This document shows positions 54,505-64,000 of a stretch of 64,000 bases of DNA, piece by piece. Each line of letters begins with the position of its first letter. The first letter of the stretch is position 1. The position numbers and the translations under genes are program-made. The DNA is taken from assembly GCA_011033025.1 (NCBI GenBank), contig WFMF01000034.1, forward strand, positions 682,001 to 746,000, given 5' to 3'. The stretch is from Beroe forskalii. Taxonomy: Eukaryota; Ctenophora; Nuda; Beroida; Beroidae. The notes under the pieces are model-generated. The model made no database searches and was not told where the DNA came from. It worked only from the letters and a program-made list of their open reading frames with translations.

Positions 54505-56907
54505 TAGTCTTAGTAAAATGGCCAAGGTCGGGTTAATCAACCAGGCCGGTGGCAGCCATGCAGAGCATAGAGACTTCCCTATACACTAGGCCAAGGGTGT
54601 GAACTCCTGGGTGGTTTTTAGGCCACCCGACTGCCGGGTTATATCCTGAGCTGAGAGCAGAACCCAGTCCTGGACCACACAGGTCTGGAATTCTACCAAC
54701 GCCCGTGGCTTCAAACAGACTGCAAAGCAAGTCAGGGCGTGCCTGCAGATTAGGTCAGCTATCAGCTGAAGGTGGCTATACCACCTCCCTCCAACTAATG
54801 ACGCACGAGATGGTCTGCATCAGTAGTCTGAAAACATAGAGTCCCTTCTGTTTTGACTGCACAAAGATGCAGCTTCAGCCAGGTACAAAAGGGCATAAAC
54901 CCAGCCCAAAGAGTTAGTGGCTCTTTGGAGACCAAATAAGAAGTAGGTAGAAGTGTGTATTTTGGGATGTTGTACTTATTAGGATTTCATCTTCTTGCTT
55001 TCTTGGAGATATGGGCTCTGTAATTTGTGGGATTTTATTGAAGCAGGCGGATTTTGTGAAGAATTTTGTTATTTTGTGCAGGGTTGATGATAGTGGCTGC
55101 TTAGAGTTAATTATGGTCTTGGGTAGCATTCTCTGTAGGCTGGACATTTTAATTTAATACTGGGCGGCATCGCACTGAAAAGCCTCAATCGCATTTTGAA
55201 AGTGTACAACAGCTTGCCCTATTGGTGTCTATTCTATTGAGGCTGGACATTCTTCTAAGCATCTGGTTGAGCCAAAAGACAGCAGAATGACAAGTAAAAT
55301 GGGTCAGTATTCACTGTGGAGTTTGCCGAAGTGCGTTGTGATGGCACAAAGGTGAATGTTGATGTCAAAGGAGCAAATGACGGAGTGAAGTTGCAACGCG
55401 TGGTTAGGCATTACCTGGGACACTAACGCATTGTTCGACTGGTCTGCAATTATTATTTTTCTTCATTTGTATACTGAATAAAGCACTGCGTAAGAAATGG
55501 GTGCAAATAAATTAAAGATTAATAGGTCTGGTGACCGACTCATACTTTTACAAAATCAAATTCATGATTTTTACGCCGCGCATTTCTTTATATTCGGTGT
55601 GGAGGTATATCTTGAAATAACTTGCAACGCGCGCAGAGTTTCTGCCACCAGTTGCGCGCAAGATTAAAATGCGCGCGCGTCGCGTTTTGTTAGTTCAGCA
55701 ATTTTCTTTATCCCTCGGTTTTACATGTGAAGTGCTCAATAGAACTTCGTGAACTTCTCATTAATAACCGGTCCCTATAACACGCCAGGAGCATCGTTAC
55801 AAAATGCGAATTTATTTTATCGGTTGAACCTAAGTCTACTGCTTATGGAGATATTTTTGCAATAACTTCCTACTTTCCTAAACCGCCATCTTCAGTCATC
55901 CAAAATAACTTCCATGCCTCATGAACTGCGAATTTAAAAAAAATCAGCATTCAAAAGCAACATCTCGATGAACGCTGTCATGTGCTCGAATAAGCAAATG
56001 TAATATTAAGTTACGAACTGACTTCGGGGGGTTTTTGCACGTGCCAAATATAATATTCCCATAGCAACGACCCCCAAGGCTCATTTCTTTGCCCAGTCCT
56101 CCCCACACTTGATATTTTCAGGAAGCTCAAATTTAATTGTGTCTCCCACAGGCATCCCATAATTCACGTGCTCTTACGAAATTATATATAAGATAGTTTA
56201 ATATTATGGTCTTGGAAGTGGTAAATTCTCTGTAGGGAGAAGGCTGGACATTCTTCTAGAATGTGCATTGCTATCTCATCTTGGCAGAAAACGGGGTCAA
56301 TTCCACAGTTTTGTAAGTCACAATGGCTCAAAGAGGATCAAGTGCCATATTACTATCTGTGTAGGCACTATTGAGGTTATTGTGTCCAGTAATTATTTTG
56401 AGAAGGATGCACTGTTGTTAGTTTTATTATTGTGTAGCTTAGTTAGATAAATATCAAGTGTCATGTTATTTGCCCTGTCTAGTGTTCTGGGAGGTTTGTA
56501 AAGTTGGAGATAAAGCAATGTGTTACAGGTTTATTCTAACGTTTTGGCCAGTCAAGCTGGCGCTAAAATGAGACAAGTGAGCTCCCAGGAAAGGTCTACC
56601 CCCCTGCGTTATGAAAGACCCTGATCTATATTTTTTTCCAGGGTTACAACGGTGCTCTGCAATCACTGGCATCCCGACAACAAATGAATGGCTGCCTATG
56701 CCACTCACCACGGGGAGGGACCCATATATCAAATGGTGGTCTTCAAAGAAAATGGGTGATGAGACCAGGGTGCAGCCACAGCTTCGGACGAACAGCATGC
56801 CACCATACTATGGCAACCATTTAAGGGCATTATACAACGTTGCAAGGAGAACAGTGTTCCTGTACGGTCCTCGCATTGGTTGTGAAAAAGGAACAAAAAC
56901 AGTGGCT
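54505..56907 (-). mobile_element. 2.4-kb insertion inside LINE ORF1, 13-bp target duplication
   Basis: CCTCCTGAGGTCT occurs at 54492-54504 and again at 56908-56920. The AlkB reading resumes right after the second copy, so the target duplication is clear. The length of the duplication suits target-primed reverse transcription. On the minus strand, ECPAFSLQRI (about 56240) and LQRMLPKTIINSKQPLSS (about 55080-55140) look like two pieces of a LINE C-terminal tail (the HILxECP zinc-knuckle region), so it is probably one or more LINE fragments in reverse. The plus-strand ORF 56611-56922 has no recognised domain. At about 56020-56110 a short plus-strand stretch resembles this LINE's own esterase region. 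Confidence 0.7.
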
Positions 56908-57893
56908 CCTCCTGAGGTCTAATTGCACTCCTGCAGAGAATTAACAACGAACTCTGCAAAGTATCCCACCAGTCAATGACTGCCTGGTCAACAAGTACGA
57001 AGGGTCTGGTGGATTCCTTCCCCAACATTCGGACGACGAGCCTACATACATCCCAGATCTTCACGGTATCCCTCGGTACCTGAGTGCACTGTGAAGTGAC
57101 AGAATTCTTTTTGAGTGACGAACTAACTTTGAGGAAGAGTCAAGATGTATTCCGACACAAAATTGAGCAGGGTTCTATGGGTGAGGGAGTCCGTTACAGT
57201 CTCACGTTTCGTACCATCTCATGGAGAAACCGGGCAGCAACGTGTATCATCGGCGACTCCAACACCGCCGGGCTTCAGTTCGGGGAGGATCCTAAGCGGT
57301 CATTTGGCAAGGCACTTCCGGGGAGGCGAGTCGGTGCGATGCTTCTGAAGGATATCAACGCCAAAGACACACTGGGATACTCCAACGTGGTGATCATGTG
57401 CGGCATAAACGATCTGAAGCAGATGAGTATTAAGTCACCAAGTGATGTTCGGGGGGTTTTTAACATTTTAACATCCAAAATAGTTGCCATACAGAAACTT
57501 AACCCCAAGGCCCATGTTTTCGTTTGCCCAGTCCTCCCCACCAAACTGGAGGAACTGAACAGGAAGGGGATGTGTTACAATAGGTTCATAATGAACGAGC
57601 TGATCCCCTCAAATTACGGTGTGAGCTTCGTGGATGGTTTCCAGAGTTTTCTGGACGAGAGTGGGTTGTTAAACCGCTCTCTGTCTAGAGATCTCAATAG
57701 ATTCAAGAGACCAGACCACTTACACCTGAATTTGCGGGGCTTGGCGAAGCTTGGATCCTTGATCAAGAACTCAATACTCCTCAGGAAGTCAGGAGGTATT
57801 GACAGGAGGAAGAGGACGAGGGTGAACAGCACGTCGTACAGGGACATCGCAGCAGCAGGAGTACCGGAGCATGAGGGCTATCAAGCGTCATGA
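56908..57893 (+). pseudogene. LINE ORF1, C-terminal part: AlkB-like oxygenase and SGNH esterase, frameshifted
   Basis: After the target duplication the AlkB core reads NDCLVNKYEGSGGFLPQHSD (56975-57034): the N-x3-N-x-Y strand and the H-x-D metal ligands. One-base shifts follow near 56920 and 57055-57090. It then continues as SQDVFRHKIEQ (distal His) and RYSLTFRTIS (Arg for 2-oxoglutarate). From 57084 the frame is open for 269 codons and runs into an SGNH hydrolase: GDSNTAG (nucleophile Ser, about 57251), MCGINDLKQ (block III) and RPDHLHLN (Asp-His). Stop TGA is at 57891-57893. Esterases of this type occur in CR1-like ORF1 proteins, possibly acting at membranes. AlkB proteins demethylate nucleic acid; a role for it in the LINE is inference. 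Confidence 0.8.
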
Positions 57894-60800
57894 CTGCCCT
57901 AATAAAAGAGGTATGTGTTCACTGTGCAGGGAATGTTAACGTAGGTCAGTCGATTAATGAATGTAGCGTAGGTATGCGATCGCGTCATCCATACCAAATG
58001 TTTCGACAAAAAAACTTACACGTTCTTTGAAAATGATTTCTACTGTAAAGATTGTGACCATAAAGCAATAAAACGTTACAACCCATTTAAAGATGACTTT
58101 GAAAATGACGAAATTGACGAAAATGATGATATATTCAGTTTCTCAAAGATATTGACGTCGTGTAAACCCCATAAAGTAAATGAGATCAACAGCTCGTATA
58201 CAGACGTTATGAAAGACCATATGTCTATATTTTTTCAGAATATTGACGGTGCAAAATCCAATTTTGATACTTTTGTATCATCACTGGAGCGCTTTACCCA
58301 TAAATTTCCAATAATTGCAATTGCTGAAACTAATATATGCCCCGAACAAGGTAACATCTATCAAATCAGCAACTACACGCCGAAATATCAAGAGAAAATG
58401 TCTGAGAAAAGTAAAGGTACAGGAGTTGCGCTTTACGTACACAATTCGCTTAATGCAACCGAAAAAACAGAGCTTTCACAATGTACCGAAAATCTAGAAA
58501 CGTATTTTGTTACGCTTAGCAGCGACAGTAATAAGCCTACAACTATTGGCGTCGTGTACAGGCCACCCAGTGGTAACCTGGATGACGCCCTCGAGGAGCT
58601 GAAGGCCATTATCGAAGCCGCGCCAAAAGAAACTTATATCGCCGGCGACTTAAACATTGACTTGCATAATAACAATACGACAGAAGTAGAAAAGTTAGAA
58701 AGTATATTATTCAGTAAAGGTTTTTATCCCACTATCTCAAGTGCAACCCATGAGAAACCGGGATGCAAAGCCTCGTGTATAGACAATGTAATTACAAATA
58801 ATATTACGAGTATCATTGGCTCAGGCACGATACCTAACACAATCACCCACCACCATCAACTATTTGTCGTATTTGAAAGCACCACCACTAAGTTAAACAA
58901 TAGCAATAAAATTACACAGTTTTACGATTACTGTAACTCTAATGTGGAAAAGTTTGTCGAATGCCTCAGTCAAGACATTGGCAAGACTGACATTAGCAAC
59001 TTTGATATATTTACTAGATTATTCCGAGAAAACCTAGACAAGACATGTAAACTCCAAATTCCAAAATGCTCTAAACGAACTGTACAGAACAACCCATGGA
59101 TAACGAGTGGTATCATCGCATCAATCAACCAATGTGACGACCTGTATTACAAATGGCGCAAGTGTCGTAACAAGACGTGTAAAGAAGGTGAGAAAGATGA
59201 CCGGGGTGGGGGATGCTTCTGTGAAATATGTAGTAAAAAGCGCTGTGCATACTCCAAGTACAAAGACTTCCGTAAAATGCTTAAAAAAGTACGGAAGAGT
59301 GCTAAGGAGAAGTATTACAAGGGAAAGTTTGAAGAAAAATCTGGTGATATGAAAAAAACTTGGGAGACAATTAATAAATTGAGGGGTAAGAGTAAGCGTC
59401 AGATCAAACCACAATTTATGATTAACAACGAAAAGATTACCAACCGTAGAATCATCGCTAATGAATTTAATAAATACTTTGTATCATTAGCATCTAACTT
59501 AAATAACGCATATAATGAGTTGGGTGAGGTGAGCGTTACTGAAACACCCAGTTTTACCGATTACTTACCACAATCAAATCCATCTAGTATATACCTCCAC
59601 GACTGTACGCCTGAAGAAATCAATGACATCATTAGAGAATTCCAGAATGGTAAATCGAGTGACATACCAATACACGTTATCAAGGCGGCAGCTCATACTA
59701 TAAGCCCGATAATTTGCGCACTATACAATAGGTGCATGCAAAAGGGTATCTTCCCAGACGAGCTCAAAACTGGGAAAATATCTCCAATTTATAAAAAGGA
59801 AGATGAGCAACTTCTTGAAAACTATAGACCAGTGTCAACGCTACCAATATTTGGCAAAATCTTCGAAAAAGTAATATTTTCTAGAATGTGTAGCTTTGTT
59901 ACATCTAAAAATCTAATGTACGAGAACCAATATGGTTTTAGAAAAGGCCACTCCACAAATCATGCGATCAACTATTCTGTAACACATATTGAGAAGCTGA
60001 TTCGCGACAAAAAGCACGTTCTTGGCATATTTATCGACTTAAGTAAAGCTTTCGATACTATCAGTCACGATAAATTATTGTATAAGCTCAATAGATATGG
60101 AATACGAGGCAACGCTTATTCATTGATAAAGAGCTATCTATCTAATAGAAAGCAATATGTCTCGGTATTGAATGAAGACTCCGACAAATTACTAGTAGAG
60201 TACGGGGTCCCACAAGGATCAGTATTAGGACCCCTCCTCTTTATTATATACATAAATGATATTTGTAACTCAACCAAACTACCTTATTACAGGAAATATC
60301 GCCTTCAGAAAAATGAGCCTACATGTCATTAAGCTACATGAAATTAAGCCCTTTTTTGAGGCTCTAGGGCTTAATTACATGTAAGCCTAATTTGATGCAT
60401 TCTTAAATAAATGCAGCCAAATTATCATTGTGGAGTTATAAATTTCATGAGATAGAAATTTCAGCCTTGTATGCAAATAATTAAGACTTTATATGTTACG
60501 AATTAGGAATTTTTGGGCCTTATTTATTCATTTGACACGGATAGTTTAAATTACTCTCCAATTACGAATTAACACAAATAATTAAAATTGGGGAATTTTC
60601 AGAGACAATAATTACAGTACTACGAAAAAATAACCTATAGAATAAATTATCACAGCATCATGAGAATCTTATCAGGTACATCAAATAAATGATCGAATAT
60701 GTTTCCACAAAACACCACATAATAGCTGATATAAATCATAACGGCCTTGGAAACATTGCATGCTATGTAAATTCAGGTATGAAGGTTTGAAGGAGTAACA

Positions 60801-62021
60801 AGGAGTGAGCAATTTAAGATGTGTCTCTTGCATTATTGATAGTCTTGACAATACCAGTGGCTTTCAATTCAAAGCTTAATCAATACTGAATAATAAATAA
60901 TTGAAAAAAATCAATGTTTTCGAACTTATTATGTTCAAATTTGCTTAAATAATTAGTCCTCATGAAATTAAGAATACATGTCATTAAGGTGCATGAAATT
61001 AAGCCCTTTTTGAGACCTTAGGGCTTAATTATATGTAAACTTAATTTCCTGTAATAAGGTATGTAAATTTGTTTTATTTGCAGACGACACAAACATCTTT
61101 GTATCTGATAAATGCATCAAAACCCTATTCCAAACGGCAAACGAAGTACTTGAATCAATTAATCAGTACATGCGCTGTAATCTTCTGCATATAAATATAA
61201 AGAAATGCTGCTATATGTACTTCAAACCACGTGGTAAAAGTAATAATGATAACACTATAGGAGAATCGCTAAGTCTGGTACTAGGTAATAAAACCATCAG
61301 CCAGGTTACAGAAACAAAATTCCTGGGCGTACACATCGATGACAAACTATCATGGCTTCCACATATCAAATACCTGAACAAAAAACTTAAATGCGAAATT
61401 GGCAAACTTAATGCGATAGTAGGCCTTATTCCAGCTGATTTGCACAAAACCCTGTACCACACGCTATTTGAGTCACACCTTAGTTATGGTATATCAGCAT
61501 GGGGAGGTGTGTCCAAAACTTCCATAGATCCACTTTTTATTACCCAGAAGAAGTGTATTAGAGTATTATTTGGTGATAGGGAATCTTATTTAGAAAAATT
61601 TAGGACTTGTGCTAGAACGAGGATATTTGGCGAGCAAATCCTCGGCAAGGAATTCTACGAGAGAGAACACTCTAAACCGCTATTTAGAAAACATCAACTA
61701 CTCACTGTACATAACTTACACAAATACCATTGCCTACTTGAGCTTTTCAAAGCTATGAAAAGTAGGATACCGATGCCAATCTACGAACTATTCCAGCGCT
61801 CGAGAATCCGTGATGACAAACTTGTAAGTTTAAACCATTCTATTCTGTTTAACCATCAAGCCTCTAACCTCTGGATCAAATGTCGCAAATCGGATATTGA
61901 TTTTACTACCTCCATTATGATAGTGAAACGTCGACTTAAACAATCACTCCTTAATTACCAATCTGCGTACGGTGAAGATTGGCACAATTTCAACTTCGAT
62001 CTGGCCCATTTTGAATTTTAA
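57890..62021 (+). pseudogene. LINE ORF2: PHD-like finger, APE endonuclease, reverse transcriptase
   Basis: The start ATG overlaps the ORF1 stop as ATGA. A finger follows: CVHC, ECSV, then after a one-base shift near 57970 CDRVIHTKCF and FYCKDC. The APE endonuclease (about 58220-58890) shows FFQNIDGAK, IAIAETN, YVHNS, GVVYRPP, AGDLNIDL and SCIDNVITN. The usual terminal SDH is replaced by THHHQ, so it may be inactive. The RT has NYRPVSTLP, QYGFRKGHST, IDLSKAFDTI, GVPQGSVLGPLLF and FADDT. The last lies after a 778-bp MITE (60282-61059) that adds an early stop; without it the frame is continuous (CTA|TGT). The thumb and C-terminal region run to TAA at 62021 (FLGVHIDDKLSW, LSYGISAWGG). Confidence 0.85.
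60282..61059. mobile_element. 778-bp MITE in the RT, CCTTATTACAGG TIR, TA target duplication
   Basis: TA|CCTTATTACAGGAAAT and ATTTCCTGTAATAAGG|TA are perfect inverted ends. Both subterminal regions carry CATGAAATTAAGCCCTTTTT and AGGGCTTAATTA. It has no transposase. It interrupts ORF2 a few codons before FADD. Confidence 0.95.
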
Positions 62022-62081
62022 TTAATATAAATGATAGTGATGATTTTTATTCTTACTGTAGTTGCGGACTGCCCACACTCC

Positions 62082-63255
62082 AAAACGTAGTAGTGGTAAC
62101 ATCCCATTCTCATACATCGCCAATATTAAAGACATAAAGACATGATACACTCACTCCACAGCCCACATCACATTACACATACACCTTGTCAAAATCACCA
62201 ACCTAGTCAATGATACACTCATGTATAATAAGTGAGGTATGAGGATCTCTCCCCAGCTCTCTTACACGCAAGCTGCGTGTAACTAACCGCCAAAACTGGC
62301 AATCCAGAATTCGGTCGCACGAGAAGGTGTTCTAGCATTTTTGTCATAAAAGTGTCAGGATTTTACAGAATTTTACAAGAGGTTCCCCTCCATTCTTGTC
62401 ATGGATTTTACGGAATTTCCTTCAATTAAAGTATCAACAAAGAGCTCTCTGTGGCTTTGCGGCTGACATTATGTCTGCTCGATATCACGGTATATGTTTT
62501 AGGCGGTTCGACTGACGTAATTTTGACTGAGCAGTGTGGAGGCTTGATTACGCCCAATTGTCTACTAGCTTGAATGAAACCATATCCGTATCATGATATC
62601 GATTACAGATATTCTTAAAAATTAGTAGGAGTTTGTTCGTGTCCAGCTACGGAACGCGCCGCATTCTTCGTCGAGGATCAATAGGTACAACTCCTGTAAA
62701 ATCATGACCATTTTGGGCTAGAACATCTACTGGGTCGCACACTTATTTCATAATATACGTAGCGCGCAAAATAAAAACTAATTGTAACAATGTAATTTTA
62801 ACATCGACTAAAACCGCATGGCATGCACGGTACGTACCGCGCCGCGCGGCCAAAAGCAAAGAATCAAATAACACTACGTTCGTTATATTGACATTCTGAT
62901 CTTTAAGTTGACACTCTCTCACGGTGACAGCATGATACCTTTCAAGGAATCACGTATTCTATCGATTACTTTAATACACTATCATTGAGAAAAAGGTCAA
63001 CTCTGCTGCTGCCGGTGTGTGCTGTTCTCTCGATCCCCCCCCCCAATGCATTAATTACCTAATCATGAAAAAGGTCGGTGAAGTCTGTAAAGCCTATACC
63101 CACTTCAAGTACCAGAAATTCAGAAATTTAACATTGATTAACAAATTTATACTGATAACGAGCACAAGCTCACATAAGTACATGTTCTAACTAATAACTA
63201 TCCAATATCTACAAAGCTATAGACAATATAGTGAAGGGCAGCACTATTGTTCTGA
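62082..63255. other. No gene seen
   Basis: Mixed-composition sequence with short ORFs only, a C-run near 63040 and a GC-rich CGCGCCGCGCGGCC near 62840. Confidence 0.4.
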
Positions 63256-63261
63256 TTCTGG

Positions 63262-63722
63262 CTAAAAAATGGGTGGACTTAACTCCGCGGCGGACCCGCT
63301 GCGGACCCGGTGGACCCGCTGCGGGTCCGCCGCGGACTCCACTAAAGTCCACCAGAAATTTTTTTTGGTGGACTTTGGTGGACCCGCAGCGGACTTTTCG
63401 AAACTCCGCCGCGGAGTGGTGGCTCCGCTGCGGGTCCGCTCGGGCTCCGCCGCGCACTGGTGGACAGTCCACCGAAAAAGTCCACCAAAAAAGTCCACCG
63501 TGGACTAAAATAATTGTGGAGGTAAGTCCGCCGCGGAGTCAGTGGACTCCACCGGCGGAGTCCACTGGCGGAGTCGAGTCCACTGGCGGACTCCACCAGT
63601 GGAGTCCACTGGTGGACTCCACTCCACCAGTGGACTCGACTCAGCCAGTGGATTCGACTCCGCCAGCGGAGTCGACTCCGCCAGTGGACTCGACTCCGCC
63701 AGTGGACTCCGCCGGTAAGTGT
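63262..63722. repeat. CCGCGGAGTCCACC-rich dispersed repeat, copy 2
   Basis: Its first ~190 bp closely match 22311-22500. After TCCACCAAAAAAGTCCACC the two copies diverge in the number and arrangement of GGAGTCCACTGGCGGAGTC units, here including CGACTCCGCCAGTGGACTC. Spurious ORFs lie on both strands. Confidence 0.85.
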
Positions 63723-63774
63723 CCCATATAACTCTGGCTGAGTTACGTCATAGTCACGTGACTTGTCATCCAAT

Positions 63775-64000
63775 ATAAAATCATCGGATCACTAGATCAG
63801 GAACATCAGTACAATAGATCAAGGGACACAAGTACATCGGATCGAGAACACTGGAACAAGGGACAGGCACATCGGATCACTAGATCAAGAACACAGGAAC
63901 ATCAGTACAATAGATCAAGGGACACAAGTACATCGGATCGAGAACACTGGAACATGGGAAAGGCACATCGGATCACTAGATCAAGAACACAGGAACATCA
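63775..64000. repeat. ~96-bp tandem repeat, runs off the window
   Basis: CACATCGGATCACTAGATCA recurs with a period of about 96 bp (GGCAC at 63866 and 63962). Each unit contains ATCAGTACAATAGATCAAGG and ATCGAGAACACTGGAACA. The array continues past the end. Confidence 0.85.

Larger units (their letters stand above)
53000..62080 (+). mobile_element. CR1/L2-like LINE, nearly full length but inactivated
   Basis: ORF1 (PHD, coiled coil, AlkB-like, SGNH esterase) and ORF2 (PHD-like finger, APE endonuclease, RT) lie in order on the plus strand. PHD and esterase in ORF1 are hallmarks of CR1-like LINEs. The copy is broken by a 2.4-kb insertion (54505-56907), at least three small frameshifts, and a 778-bp MITE in the RT. 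The 5' end and the 3' end (after 62021) are not sharply visible; I see no poly-A tail. Confidence 0.85.

Noticed and set aside
1-64000. tRNA, rRNA or other structured RNA genes
   Set aside because: Looked for T-loop (GGTTCGAATC-like) and cloverleaf patterns and conserved rRNA words; none was convincing. A covariance-model scan would be decisive.

Overview
This is eukaryotic nuclear DNA, most likely from an invertebrate animal. Genes are split by GT-AG introns, there are no bacterial operons, and one exon clearly encodes part of mitochondrial holocytochrome c synthase. Most of the window is transposons and tandem repeats. The species cannot be resolved from sequence alone.

Layout. 1-13 kb holds the host genes: (i) a minus-strand gene whose first exon is a papain-like protease (5631-6431) and whose probable later exon is beta-trefoil-like (1557-2565), the two separated by a 3-kb inverted-repeat element full of minisatellite; (ii) a plus-strand holocytochrome c synthase exon (8183-8350); (iii) a minus-strand secreted Cys-rich protein with three exons that splice in phase (12512 down to 11137). 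13-23 kb is degenerate repeat, one unrecognised 200-residue ORF (16501-17100), a TA-flanked MITE and a large foldback element that carries a nested MITE. 23-32 kb is a 4.17-kb tandem duplication ending in a 368-bp satellite that has expanded and partly inverted in the second copy.

32.4-45 kb is a 326-bp satellite interrupted by a KDZ-type (Kyakuja/Dileera/Zisupton) DNA transposon. Its three consecutive ORFs (34982-41104) carry zinc fingers and a SWIM motif, a transposase core with a SAP domain, and a Ulp1-type protease. A 40-bp tandem array lies between its TATA box and its first ATG. 45-52 kb has 41-bp and 20-bp minisatellites; the 20-bp array is split by a 3,136-bp non-autonomous DNA transposon with perfect TIRs, an 8-bp target duplication and mirrored subterminal repeats.

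53-62 kb is a CR1/L2-like LINE. ORF1 encodes PHD finger, coiled coil, AlkB-like 2OG-Fe(II) oxygenase and SGNH esterase; ORF2 encodes a PHD-like finger, endonuclease and reverse transcriptase. The ORFs overlap by ATGA. The copy is dead: a 2.4-kb insertion with a 13-bp duplication splits the AlkB domain, small frameshifts follow, and a 778-bp TA-flanked MITE sits just before the catalytic FADD motif. 62-64 kb has a second copy of a CCGCGGAGTCCACC-rich repeat and a 96-bp tandem repeat.

The most notable items are the KDZ element, the AlkB-bearing LINE, and the 3-kb insertion in the protease gene that can be read as a transposon-born intron. All domain calls come from motif reading, not database search.
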